DNA of 64,000 bases from Elusimicrobiota bacterium (lineage in GTDB: Bacteria > Elusimicrobiota > Elusimicrobia > UBA1565 > UBA9628), in assembly GCA_016218545.1 (NCBI GenBank), contig JACRDQ010000015.1:1-64000 (forward strand). The letters run 5' to 3'. The notes below the pieces were generated by a model, which saw only the letters and a program-made list of their open reading frames with translations, was not told where the DNA came from and made no database searches. Of the stretch, positions 26,560-34,533 are shown piece by piece. The position numbers and the translations under genes are program-made. Within the stretch, counting starts at the first letter, position 1, and each line of letters opens with the position of its first letter.

Positions 26560-27959
26560 AGCTCTCGTCTCTGGCGTCTGCCGCGCTTGCGCTCAGCCTC
26601 GCTTTTCCCGCGGCAGTCTCTGCTGCCAAGGATCCCGGCGACCGCGAGGTGGTGTCCATCGGCAGGAGCGTGGTCCTGGCTGAAGGCGAGCGCGCCAAGA
26701 ACGTGGTGGTTGTGGGAGGGTCCGCCGCCATCCACGGCGAGGTGGAGGAGGACGTGGTCGTGGTCGGCGGCCGCTCCTTCGTGGACGGCAAGGTCGGGGG
26801 CGACGCCGTGGCCATCGGGACGCTGGTCATCAGTTCCAGGGCCGAGATCGGAGGCGATGCCGTGGCCGTGGGCGGAGGCCTGGAGGCGGCTGAGGGAGCG
26901 AGCATCGCCGGAGACCGTACCGAGGTGGGCGTGGGCCTGCTCCGCGGCGTCCCCTTCATCGGCGAGTCCGGCTTGGCCCAGGGCCTGCTCCGCTGGGTCG
27001 AGCAAGGCTTGCTGTGGATGAGGCCCTTCCCTCACCAGGTCGGCTGGGTCTGGGCCGCCGCAGGGGTCCTGCTCCTCATCAACATCCTGCTGGCCCTGCT
27101 CTTCCCCGCGGGGCTCTCCCGCTGCGCCGAGGTCCTCGAACGGAGGCCCTTGAGCGCTCTTTTGACCGGAGTCCTGGCCGCGGTCATGGCCGGTCCGGCC
27201 GTGGTCACGCTCGTCTGCACCGTGGTCGGCATCCTCGCCGTGCCCATCGTGGCGCTCCTGCTGGTCGCGGCCCTGGTCTTCGGCAAGGCGGTCGTCGGCT
27301 GCTGGGTCGGCAGGGCCTCGGTCCGCGCCGCGGGCGTCCCGGAGGAGAGGAGCCGGGTCCCGCTCACGGCCCTGGGCACGGCCCTGATCTTCCTGATCTA
27401 CATGGTCCCGGTGCTCGGCCTGACCGCCTGGGTCCTGTTCTCGGCGTTCGGCATGGGCGCGGTCCTGCTGGCTTCCTTCGACGCCTTGCGGACCGAGACC
27501 GGGGGCGCTCAGGTCGGCCGTGAGAACGCGCTCCCTGCGACCTTGGCCGGGCCGGTGGAGGAGCCGGTCCCAAGCCTGTGCGCGGGCCTGCCCCGCGCGG
27601 GGTTCTGGCCCAGGCTCGGAGCCATCGCCTTGGACTTCCTCGTGGTCGGGTTCGTGGGCGCGGTCACGCCCCTGCCGGGCTTCAGCCTGCCCCTGTGGCT
27701 GGTCTATCAAGTCGGGTTCTGGACCTGGAAGTCCACCACCATCGGCGGAATCGTGTTCGGCTTGAAGGGCTTGCGCCTCGACGGCCGCCCCATGGACTTC
27801 GGCGTGGCCCTGGTCCGGCACCTGGCCAGCTACCTCTCGGCCATGGCCCTGTTCCTGGGCTTCCTGTGGGCGGGCTGGGACGAGGAAGGCCAGACCTGGC
27901 ACGACAAGCTGGCCGGCACGGTCGTGGTCAAGGTCCCCAAGGGCCAGCCCCTGGTCTGA
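26556..27959 (+). CDS. Exported bactofilin-like/RDD multi-domain membrane protein
   Basis: ATG 26556 follows AGGAGG (26546-26551). The 467-residue protein has a signal peptide (1-~22), then a short beta-repeat region with V.G... repeats (VVVVGGSAAIHGEVEEDVVV, GDAVAIGT) like polymer-forming/bactofilin-like proteins. Several membrane helices follow (about 150-305). A C-terminal RDD domain ends it (about residues 345-460: GFWPRLGAIALDFLVVGFVG, QTWHDKLAGTVVV). The ECF sigma operon suggests envelope stress control. The function of the fusion is unknown. Confidence 0.7.
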   Translation: MKLSSLASAALALSLAFPAAVSAAKDPGDREVVSIGRSVVLAEGERAKNVVVVGGSAAIHGEVEEDVVVVGGRSFVDGKVGGDAVAIGTLVISSRAEIGGDAVAVGGGLEAAEGASIAGDRTEVGVGLLRGVPFIGESGLAQGLLRWVEQGLLWMRPFPHQVGWVWAAAGVLLLINILLALLFPAGLSRCAEVLERRPLSALLTGVLAAVMAGPAVVTLVCTVVGILAVPIVALLLVAALVFGKAVVGCWVGRASVRAAGVPEERSRVPLTALGTALIFLIYMVPVLGLTAWVLFSAFGMGAVLLASFDALRTETGGAQVGRENALPATLAGPVEEPVPSLCAGLPRAGFWPRLGAIALDFLVVGFVGAVTPLPGFSLPLWLVYQVGFWTWKSTTIGGIVFGLKGLRLDGRPMDFGVALVRHLASYLSAMALFLGFLWAGWDEEGQTWHDKLAGTVVVKVPKGQPLV

Positions 27960-27978
27960 TCCGGCCGGCGGCCGGGCC

Positions 27979-28551
27979 CTACTGCTTCACGGCCTGAGCC
28001 ATCTCGGCGAAGGCGGGGTCCGCGTACTCGAGCAGCTCCTCGAGGACCCCGGGGTCGAGGGCCTGGCTGGACGCAAGGCCCTTCTTGAACTCCGAGAGCT
28101 CGAGCTCCAGCAGGACGAAGAAAGAGCCGTCCCCAGGGTCCTGCCACTGGGCTTTGATGCCTGCTCCTGCCGCGATGGAGCGGAGCGCGGGCGCTACGTT
28201 CTCGACGTCCCGCTTGGGCCTGGGACCTGCTCCGAGCTCCCGGTCGCGCGCCAGGATGACGATGCGCCAGGAGCGGAGGACCCGGTCGAGCTCGAGGCCG
28301 GCGCGCTGCCGCGCGAACCCCTGGAGGTCCGAGGTCTGGTGGCGCATGGCCGCTCCCACGGCCCGGAAGACCTTGGGCCCTGATGCCAGAGCGAAGGCTC
28401 CTGAGCCCTGCATGACCCATGCAGGCACGCGCCCCGGACGGGCGGAGCCTTCCTTGCTGCCTGCGGTCTTGCAGGCTCCTGACAGGGAGGCTGCAAGAAG
28501 CGGCAGGAGGAGGCAGGACGACCAGGCGCGCAGGCGGCTCAAGACGGGCAT
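27979..28551 (-). CDS. LPP20-like lipoprotein
   Basis: Signal peptide and lipobox are clear: LLLPLLAASLSGAC, with Cys 27 as the lipid site. The body has PAWVMQGSGAF, a helix with FRAVGAAMRHQ and regular alpha/beta text resembling the LPP20/FlgP-like family. ATG 28551 is preferred because a -10 box ends 5 nt before it; ATG 28566 would add five residues and has a poorly placed AGAGG. It is divergent from the M28 peptidase gene. Confidence 0.65.
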   Translation of the reverse strand: MPVLSRLRAWSSCLLLPLLAASLSGACKTAGSKEGSARPGRVPAWVMQGSGAFALASGPKVFRAVGAAMRHQTSDLQGFARQRAGLELDRVLRSWRIVILARDRELGAGPRPKRDVENVAPALRSIAAGAGIKAQWQDPGDGSFFVLLELELSEFKKGLASSQALDPGVLEELLEYADPAFAEMAQAVKQ

Positions 28552-28556
28552 GAGGC

Positions 28557-28582
28557 ATGATACCATTCCTCTTTGATATCAT
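28557..28582. promoter_or_regulatory. Face-to-face leaderless promoters of the lipoprotein and M28 genes
   Basis: TATCAT occurs on the minus strand (28562-28557) 5 nt before ATG 28551, and on the plus strand (28577-28582) 7 nt before ATG 28590. The plus copy is an extended -10 (TGATATCAT). Only 14 nt separate the boxes, so the -35 regions must overlap the opposite transcript start. Confidence 0.5.
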
Positions 28583-28589
28583 GCGGCCC

Positions 28590-30317
28590 ATGGAGCTTCC
28601 TCGAGGAGCCGGGCTGTTCTTGGCCGTCACGGTCCTCAACGGAGCCTTGGCCGGCATCCTGGACCTGCTCTGCCGCGCGGAGCTCCTCCACCGCCACTGG
28701 CTCCTCCCGTCCTTGGCAGCGGGCCTCGCCTGCCAGTGGCTCGCGTCCCTGCTCTTGCCGCGGCCGGCTTCCGAGGCCGCGGTCGCGGCCCGTGCCTCGA
28801 TGCGCAGCGCCCTGCTTTCCCTGCTGGCTTTCGTCACCGGGTTGGGCGTCGTCGGCTACCCGGGGGTGTTCGCCTGCTTGGAGTCGTGCGCTGCCAGGTT
28901 CGGCTACGCAGGGCTCCTGGCAGGGCTGGTGTTCTGGCATCAATCCCAGGCGGACGAGCCCATCTTCTGGGGCCGCATGCGCTCGAGGCTGGCTGCCTTG
29001 GGCTGCGGCCTGTGGGGGGCGTACCTGCTGCTCTATCACCGGCAGCTGACCCTGTGGATGCTCGACATCGTGTTCTTCATCCTGGCCATGACCCTGTGGC
29101 TCGGCCGCAGCCAGGCCGTGTTCCTCATCGCGTCTTTGGGCATCGTGGCCCTGGCGGGGCTGCGCAGCGCAGGCAGCGAGCTCGCGGTGGTCAGCCTCGA
29201 CCTGGCCCTGCTGACCTGCCTCTTCTTCGGCGGGCCGTGGGTCGAGGCGAGGCTCAGGTCCGGTCCTGCTCCGACCAAGACCCGGTGGACGGTCCCGCGT
29301 ATCGCGGCGGTCGCGCTGGTCCTGGTCGTGCTGGCGGTCTTCGCAGGCAGGCCTGCCTGGCTCATGGTGAGCCCGGAGAAGCGCCGCGCACGGCTCGAGG
29401 GGCTGGCCCCTGCGTTCCCGGTGCGGGACCCCAAGACCCTCTCTCCCCTGGCCGGCCGCTTGCGGGGCCACGTGGTGGAGCTGGCGGGCCGCATCGGCGA
29501 GCGCTCCGCCTACCTGGTCCCGGCACAGAAGAGGGCCCAGGAGTACGTCGCCTCCGAGTTCCGCAAGGCAGGCTATGCTCCGGAGTATCAGGAGTTCACC
29601 GCGCGCCGCAAGGTGGATTTCATGCGGACCGAGCCCTACCGCAACGTGGAGGCCGTGCTCCGGGGCAGGGACGACGGCCGGGGCATCTGGGTCGTGGCCG
29701 CCCACTACGACACGGCTCCCGGCACCCCGGGAGCGGACGACAACGCCAGCGGGGTCGCGGTGCTGCTGGAGACCGCTCGCCTGCTGCGGGAGGGGGGCTA
29801 TGCCGGCCGCGAGATCCGGTTCGTGGCCTTCGACGCCGAGGAGCCTCCGGCTTTCGGGACCCGGGACATGGGGAGCCTGCGCTGCGTCGATGAGCTCAAG
29901 GGCCGGGGCGTGAAGATCAGGGGCATGATCAACCTCGAGATGGTGGGTTACTTCAATCCCGCGCCGGGGGCGCAGCTCTTCCCTCCCTTCCTTCAGCTCT
30001 TCTATCCGGACCAGGGGGATTTCGTGGGCTTGGCCGGGAACCTCCGCAGTCTCAGCCTTGGCCGCGCGTTCAGCCGGGCTTGGGGCGCTGAAGGCGTGCG
30101 CCTGCTTCCCGCGACCCTGCCCTTCGTCTTCTCCACCCTGGTCATCTCGGACCAGCTCAATTTCTGGTACGCGGGCATCCCCGCGCTCATGCTCACGGAC
30201 ACGGCCTTCTTCCGCAACCCGAACTATCACCAGGACTCGGACACCCCGGAGAAGCTCGACTACGAGCGCATGGCCGGGCAGGCCGAGGCCCTGGTCCGGG
30301 TGCTCTCGGGGCTCTGA
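28590..30317 (+). CDS. Multi-pass membrane protein with C-terminal M28 metallopeptidase domain
   Basis: The 575-residue protein has about eight membrane helices in residues 1-260, then an M28 aminopeptidase-like domain. Zinc ligands are visible: H and D in AAHYDTAP, D in GADDNASG, E in DAEEPPAFG, and H in YHQDSDTPEKLDY near the end. Bacterial M28 proteins cleave amino acids or small peptides; the position suggests an extracytoplasmic catalytic domain. ATG 28590 is used because ATG 28581 lies inside the -10 box. The next feature is a strong terminator. Confidence 0.82.
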   Translation: MELPRGAGLFLAVTVLNGALAGILDLLCRAELLHRHWLLPSLAAGLACQWLASLLLPRPASEAAVAARASMRSALLSLLAFVTGLGVVGYPGVFACLESCAARFGYAGLLAGLVFWHQSQADEPIFWGRMRSRLAALGCGLWGAYLLLYHRQLTLWMLDIVFFILAMTLWLGRSQAVFLIASLGIVALAGLRSAGSELAVVSLDLALLTCLFFGGPWVEARLRSGPAPTKTRWTVPRIAAVALVLVVLAVFAGRPAWLMVSPEKRRARLEGLAPAFPVRDPKTLSPLAGRLRGHVVELAGRIGERSAYLVPAQKRAQEYVASEFRKAGYAPEYQEFTARRKVDFMRTEPYRNVEAVLRGRDDGRGIWVVAAHYDTAPGTPGADDNASGVAVLLETARLLREGGYAGREIRFVAFDAEEPPAFGTRDMGSLRCVDELKGRGVKIRGMINLEMVGYFNPAPGAQLFPPFLQLFYPDQGDFVGLAGNLRSLSLGRAFSRAWGAEGVRLLPATLPFVFSTLVISDQLNFWYAGIPALMLTDTAFFRNPNYHQDSDTPEKLDYERMAGQAEALVRVLSGL

Positions 30318-30336
30318 GCCCGGCGTCCGAAACGGA

Positions 30337-30368
30337 AAGGCCCGCGCCGGTCTCCCGGCGCGGGCCTT
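30337..30368. terminator. Perfect 14-bp hairpin between convergent genes
   Basis: AAGGCCCGCGCCGG (30337-30350) and its exact complement (30355-30368) flank a 4-nt loop. It ends both the M28 gene and the opposite proline-rich gene, so it probably acts in both directions. Confidence 0.8.
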
Positions 30369-30387
30369 CGCTTCGGCGCGACGGTCT

Positions 30388-31887
30388 CTAGTCGAAGTTC
30401 GCGTTCTCGATGCTCTCCGTCACCTTGTCCTTGAGCGAGGTCAAAGACGCGCCGACCTCGCTCTGGTCCGCGGTCCCGTCAGCCGGAGCGGGCTGGCCCA
30501 CGGGAGCGCCGTCGGCATCGAACAGGGCGAAGGTCCCGTCCTTGAGCAGGCACAGGATCTGGAGCGGCGCTCCGTCCTCCACGTTCGAGAACCGGATCTC
30601 GGCCACGTCCTGGCCCAGGAAGGCCAGGAAACGGGGCTCGGCTTCTGCGGTCTCCGCGGAATCCAGGGCATACAGGAAGGCTTCCTGCCGCTCGCCGTAG
30701 ACCTGCACGAGCCTGGTCCCGTCTCCGCTGTAGAAGGCCTTCTCCTGCGGGTCCACGGGCGCGGCCGGAGTCTCGGGCTGGGGCGGAGCCGTGACAGGCT
30801 CTGGCCTGAGCACGATGCCGTTCTGGACGTCGCTGTACCGGTAGTAGCGGCCGTCGATGTGAACGTAGACGATCGTGATGTCGACCGGGTCCTGGTACCA
30901 CCAATGGCTGTTGTGCCAATACGCCCAGCGGCCCCAGCGCTGATCGAACCACCAGAACCGCCCGTCGTGATGCCGGGTCCAGTAGTAGGTCGGCCCCACA
31001 TAGAACCCGTACCAGTGGATCCCGTAGAGGTCGTAGTAGTGGCAGTAGAGGACGCTGTCGAACGCATGCCAGTAGTGATAGTCGCGCCGGGTCTCCAAGC
31101 CGATGTTGATGCTGATGTGGTTGATGATGGTGACGTTGTTGACGATGGTGACGTGGTCGGGCGCGCCGATCACGGGCCTCTGCGTGATCTGCCTTCCCCG
31201 ATGGTCGTAGGAGGGCCGATGCGGCTCGCGGCGGTCGCGGATGATGAGATGCGGCTGGGTGATGGGCTGGGGCCTGGGCAAGGGCCGCACATGCGGCCGC
31301 TCAGGCCTGGGCTGGCCGGGATGTTCGGGCCGAGGCGCGGGCCTGAGCACCGGCGGCCTGACCGGAGGCTGGGGCCGGGGCTGGGGCCTGGGCCTTGGGG
31401 TGACCACCGGCGGCTGGGGCCGAGGCTGGGGCCTGGGAGTCACCACTGGCGGCTGGGGCCTGGGCTGAGGCCTGGGTCGCGGGATGACCACTGGCGGCTG
31501 GGGCTTGGGCCTGTGGTCGGGCCTGGTCTCGGGCTGTCTGGGCTGGGGCTGGGGCCTGGTCTCGGGCTGTCTGGGCTGGGGCTGGGGCCTGGTCTCGGGC
31601 TGTCTGGGCTGAGGCTGGGGCCTTGCCTCGGGCTGTCTTGGTTGGGGCTGGGGCCTCGGGGACGGCCGAGCTTCGGGCTGTCTAGGCTGAGGCCTGGGCT
31701 GCTGAGGCCTCTTGACGCTCCCGTCGTTGCGGAAGGCGGCGAAGTCCGATGCCTGCAGAAGGACTCCGGTGTCGAGCTCTGAGATGCTTTCGGGCAGGAC
31801 GGTGCTGCTGCCGGCAGCGGCGAACGCATGCTGGTTGGCTGCGATGCCGGCTGACAGGACCACAATCATCAGCTTGGTGGTTTTCAT
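30388..31887 (-). CDS. Exported Pro/Arg/Gln-repeat protein with an aromatic/His-rich core
   Basis: A signal peptide (MKTTKLMIVVLSAGIAANQH) ends at AFAAA. Residues about 60-220 are low-complexity repeats of 11 residues (PQPRQPETRPQ), then PPVV-type repeats. The core (about 285-370) is very rich in Tyr, Trp and His (for example GIHWYGFYVGPTYYWTRHHD, FDQRWGRWAYWHNSHWWY). The C-terminal 110 residues are acidic and mixed. ATG 31887 is used rather than 31890 because the AGGAG site is too close to the latter. The function is unknown; such aromatic/His stretches could bind metals or ligands. Confidence 0.7.
   Translation of the reverse strand: MKTTKLMIVVLSAGIAANQHAFAAAGSSTVLPESISELDTGVLLQASDFAAFRNDGSVKRPQQPRPQPRQPEARPSPRPQPQPRQPEARPQPQPRQPETRPQPQPRQPETRPQPQPRQPETRPDHRPKPQPPVVIPRPRPQPRPQPPVVTPRPQPRPQPPVVTPRPRPQPRPQPPVRPPVLRPAPRPEHPGQPRPERPHVRPLPRPQPITQPHLIIRDRREPHRPSYDHRGRQITQRPVIGAPDHVTIVNNVTIINHISINIGLETRRDYHYWHAFDSVLYCHYYDLYGIHWYGFYVGPTYYWTRHHDGRFWWFDQRWGRWAYWHNSHWWYQDPVDITIVYVHIDGRYYRYSDVQNGIVLRPEPVTAPPQPETPAAPVDPQEKAFYSGDGTRLVQVYGERQEAFLYALDSAETAEAEPRFLAFLGQDVAEIRFSNVEDGAPLQILCLLKDGTFALFDADGAPVGQPAPADGTADQSEVGASLTSLKDKVTESIENANFD
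31521..31652 (-). repeat. Four tandem 33-nt coding repeats (PQPRQPETR units)
   Basis: Four consecutive 33-nt copies lie at 31521, 31554, 31587 and 31620, the last diverged. They encode 11-residue Pro/Gln/Arg units in the gene at 30388 and suggest copy-number change by slippage. Confidence 0.85.
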
Positions 31888-31959
31888 CATTCTCCTCTAA
31901 TGTGCGGATGTGCGTTGGGAATAAGACGGCTCGTGCGTCAACGCCAAGTCTGCGGCATG

Positions 31960-31979
31960 GCCGGGCAGGGAAGCCCGGC
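31960..31979 (-). terminator. Weak GC hairpin after the 31991 gene
   Basis: GCCGGGC and GCCCGGC (7 bp, 6-nt loop) sit 12 nt past the gene's stop codon on the minus strand. There is no T run. Confidence 0.35.
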
Positions 31980-31990
31980 GGCTGGACAGT

Positions 31991-32389
31991 CTATTTCTTG
32001 GAACTCAGGTGGGGCGGTTGGACAGGGACCACGTCGCTCGGGAGTCTCCTGGCCAGCTCAGGCTGCACCTTGGCGGGCAGGGGAGGCGCTGGCAGGCGGA
32101 CGACGATGTCCGCCTCGACCGGAGCGACTTTGGAACCGGACCTGAGGGCGTCGAGGTCCTTGACCGAGCGTTTCCTGGCGGTGGTCCTCCAGGACTTCGC
32201 GTCGGACCGTTTGGACTTGCGCTTGGTCAAGACCCTGGCGATGGTCTTGAGGCTCCGGGCAGGAGAGACGACGTAGTGGCCTGGGGTGCCGCCTTCTGCC
32301 TTGGCCACGAAGCGGAACCCGCTCGTGTTCATCACGAGCAGGACGATGGCCAGGGATTGCTGCAAACGGCGGCTTGCCGGTCCGTTCAT
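31991..32389 (-). CDS. Hypothetical exported basic protein, 132 residues
   Basis: The N-terminus (SRRLQQSLAIVLLVMNTSGF) is a likely signal peptide or membrane anchor. The mature part is rich in Lys/Arg (LTKRKSKRSDAKSWRTTARK) and ends with a Pro-rich tail. It is probably a small periplasmic or surface protein. No family was recognised. Its 5' end has a possible -10-like GCTACT 6 nt before ATG, which is weak. Confidence 0.5.
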   Translation of the reverse strand: MNGPASRRLQQSLAIVLLVMNTSGFRFVAKAEGGTPGHYVVSPARSLKTIARVLTKRKSKRSDAKSWRTTARKRSVKDLDALRSGSKVAPVEADIVVRLPAPPLPAKVQPELARRLPSDVVPVQPPHLSSKK

Positions 32390-32621
32390 CTTGTCAGTAG
32401 CAGGACTTACGAAATGCTACCACTGCGGTCTAATCCGGGCATGGGACCGAGGACCCAGAGAAGTGAAGTCTAAGGGCCCAGGGCGGCATGGGACCTTTGG
32501 TCCTGCGGGGGCTGCCGGCTGCGGGAAGACCTTCCACGGCGGGGATGAAAGGCACGGCAGGCTGGGTCCATCGGCCCTTCGGAGGTGCCGGAAGACCCTT
32601 TTCACGGCCCGAAGGACAACC

Positions 32622-32627
32622 TATATT
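32622..32627 (+). promoter_or_regulatory. -10 box before the 32634 gene, leaderless spacing
   Basis: TATATT ends 6 nt before ATG 32634. A weak -35-like TTTTCAC lies 19-20 nt upstream. Confidence 0.5.
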
Positions 32628-32633
32628 GGTGTC

Positions 32634-33176
32634 ATGAGAAAGACCCTGAGGCTGTCCCTGGTCATCTGGTTCGGCGCTGTTTGCGGAGCGGCTGCTGATG
32701 AGGATCTTTCGGATCGTTTTCGCGCGGTCGGAGCCCAGGTGCGCCAGGCCGCTGTCGATCTCGGGACCATCCGAGTCCAGGGGGAGAACAACGGCGGCTA
32801 TCGCGTCAGCCTCACGGTCAGCGCGGACCGGGTCCGCGGCGAGACGAACGGAGGGTATCCCGTGGACCTCGCGCTCTCGCGCGAGGCCGGGTCCTGCCGC
32901 GTGACCGGCCGGATGCTGGGCGGATACCCGGTGGATGCGGTCTTGACGTCCGGTCGCGTGTCCGGCCGCACGATGGGGGGCTACCCGCTCAAGCTCGAGC
33001 TCAAGGACGGGCGTCTTTCCGGCGTGGCGAAGGCCTACGAGGTGTCGTTGATGCTCGACGGTCTTGGCGCTGCCGGGATGGGCGTCGGATCCTTCCGGGT
33101 GCGTCTGGCGATGAGCGCCCCGCTGGACGACTGCCAGTTCGTGGCCGTGGCTCTTGCCGTCCTGCACCGGCACTGA
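32634..33176 (+). CDS. Hypothetical exported protein with beta-repeat pattern, 180 residues
   Basis: A signal peptide (MRKTLRLSLVIWFGAVCGAAA) is followed by a regular series of short strands with G-G-Y-P repeats (NNGGYRVSLTVSADRVRG, TNGGYPVDLALSR, LGGYPVDAVLTSG, MGGYPLKLELKDG), about 20 residues each. This looks like a small beta-rich sheet or solenoid in the periplasm. The first ATG is chosen because the -10 is 6 nt upstream. No family was recognised. Confidence 0.65.
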   Translation: MRKTLRLSLVIWFGAVCGAAADEDLSDRFRAVGAQVRQAAVDLGTIRVQGENNGGYRVSLTVSADRVRGETNGGYPVDLALSREAGSCRVTGRMLGGYPVDAVLTSGRVSGRTMGGYPLKLELKDGRLSGVAKAYEVSLMLDGLGAAGMGVGSFRVRLAMSAPLDDCQFVAVALAVLHRH

Positions 33177-33208
33177 GAGCCTCACTGGAGACGACAGGGC
33201 TGCGTCCC

Positions 33209-34327
33209 TCAGCGGAGGCGGGCCAATGCGGACTCGAGCTCGGAGCGGGCCTCACGGTCGGGCTCCGACGCGCGCGCCCGCTCCAACGCCGGTTTGGCTG
33301 CCGGACCTGAGAGCTTCCCGAGAGACCAGGCAGCGTGGCCCCGCACCAGGGCTGCTGGGTCATGGGCCAGGGCCTGCTCCAGGGCCTGAGCCGCGGCAGG
33401 GTCGCCTGAGTTGCCCAAGGCCAGGCAGGCATTGCGCCTGATGCTCTCGAACCTGACCCAGCGGGCTGCGACCTGGTTGCCCTTGAAGCGTTCTCGATAC
33501 TCCGCCTCGCTCATGGAGAGGAGGGGGGAGACCGGGATGCTCGGGCCCACGACGCCTTTCTCGACCGACCGGCTGAGGGGCTTGAGGCCTTGGTTCTTTG
33601 GACAGACCTGCTGGCAGGTCACGCAGCCGTAGAGCCGCTTGGCCCACAGGTCCCTCCAGGCAAGAGGCATGGCCGAGCTCGAGTTGGTCAGGTGCTGGAA
33701 GCACTTGGACCGGTCGAGCCTGCCGGGACCGGTGATGGCTCCGGTGGGGCAGGCCTGGACGCAGGCCCGGCAGTCTCCGCAGGAATCCGGGACTTCGGGG
33801 TCGGGCTCGAACTCCACGCCCGTCACCAGCTCTCCCAGCACGACCCAGGAACCCAGGGGCTTGGTGATGATGATGCCGTGCTTGCCGTACCAGCCCAGCC
33901 CGCTCCGCCGGGCCAAGGGTTTCTCGGCCAAGGGGCCGCAGGAGGAGCACTTGGCCGGAGCCAGGCCGAGGAGTCCGGCCAGGGCCTTGAGCCGGTCCTT
34001 GAGGTCCTTGTAGTGGTTCCGCCTGGTGTAGGCTGCGATGAGGCCGTGGGGCTCGCCCGGCTTGGAGAGGTCGTCCGGCTCGTCCTTGAGATAGGATTGG
34101 GCGGCGCAGACCACCGAGGCCGCTCCTTGCAGGACGCTCGAGGGGTCGCAGAAGGCGGCCAGGTCCCTGGTTCGGCGCTCTCCCTCCAGGGGCACGCGGC
34201 CTCCGGAGAGGGCTTCCTCCATGCGGCCGCGGTCCTCTGCCAGGGGAGCTGCGCCGGCAAAGCCCACGAGGTCGATCCCGACCTCGTGGGCGGCTTGCAG
34301 CACGTCCGCTTTCGTGACTGAAGCCAT
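33209..34327 (-). CDS. queG: Epoxyqueuosine reductase
   Basis: The 372-residue protein is QueG, which reduces epoxyqueuosine to queuosine in tRNA wobble-base modification using cobalamin and two 4Fe-4S clusters. The cluster motifs are CGDCRACVQACP and CVTCQQVCPKN. Family text includes SYLKDEPDD, RRSGLGWYGKHG and LGNSGDPAAA. The C-terminal 90 residues look like short HEAT-type repeats, normal for this family. The start ATG 34327 fits a -10 box 7 nt upstream. It is divergent from the CBS gene across the palindromic repeat. Confidence 0.92.
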   Translation of the reverse strand: MASVTKADVLQAAHEVGIDLVGFAGAAPLAEDRGRMEEALSGGRVPLEGERRTRDLAAFCDPSSVLQGAASVVCAAQSYLKDEPDDLSKPGEPHGLIAAYTRRNHYKDLKDRLKALAGLLGLAPAKCSSCGPLAEKPLARRSGLGWYGKHGIIITKPLGSWVVLGELVTGVEFEPDPEVPDSCGDCRACVQACPTGAITGPGRLDRSKCFQHLTNSSSAMPLAWRDLWAKRLYGCVTCQQVCPKNQGLKPLSRSVEKGVVGPSIPVSPLLSMSEAEYRERFKGNQVAARWVRFESIRRNACLALGNSGDPAAAQALEQALAHDPAALVRGHAAWSLGKLSGPAAKPALERARASEPDREARSELESALARLR

Positions 34328-34334
34328 GGTCATC

Positions 34335-34340
34335 ACTATA
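34335..34340 (-). promoter_or_regulatory. queG: -10 box of queG, leaderless spacing
   Basis: TATAGT on the minus strand ends 7 nt before ATG 34327. A -35-like CTGACC/TGACCC lies 17-18 nt further, inside the palindromic repeat arm. Confidence 0.5.
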
Positions 34341-34356
34341 GCAATTGGCCGCAATT

Positions 34357-34463
34357 GGGGTCAGACCCTGACATTGGGCAAGACCTGACATTGGAAACAT
34401 CCGCCTCGGGGTCGTCGAGGATATCTCAATGTCAGGTCTTGCCCAATGTCAGGGTCTGACCCC
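34357..34463. repeat. REPIN-like inverted repeat: two perfect 36-nt arms
   Basis: The left arm (34357-34392, beginning GGGGTCAGACCCTGACATT) and right arm (34428-34463) are exact reverse complements. They enclose a 35-nt spacer that itself can form a CCTCG/CGAGG stem. Each arm holds two direct copies of CCTGACATTGG. This is the pattern of REP doublets mobilised by REP-associated tyrosine transposases (RAYT); no transposase lies within the window. It separates the divergent queG and CBS genes. Confidence 0.85.
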
Positions 34464-34498
34464 GCCTTTCTGCCTTTTAGATATTCTGACTCGCGTCA

Positions 34499-34527
34499 TT
34501 GAACTTAAGGGCCTGGGGTGCTATCTT
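34499..34527 (+). promoter_or_regulatory. Sigma-70 promoter of the transsulfuration operon, leaderless spacing
   Basis: TTGAAC (34499-34504), a 17-nt spacer and TATCTT (34522-34527) end 6 nt before ATG 34534. Confidence 0.6.
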
Positions 34528-34533
34528 CTACGC

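Noticed and set aside
31521..31652. Possible CRISPR array because of regular repeats
   Set aside because: The 33-nt units are directly adjacent without spacers and are in frame, encoding Pro/Gln/Arg repeats.
32400..32633. Possible riboswitch upstream of the 32634 gene
   Set aside because: Several GGGACC/GGTCC stems can be drawn, but none fits a known riboswitch consensus, and the -10 box is 6 nt before the start, so this region would not be transcribed into the leader.
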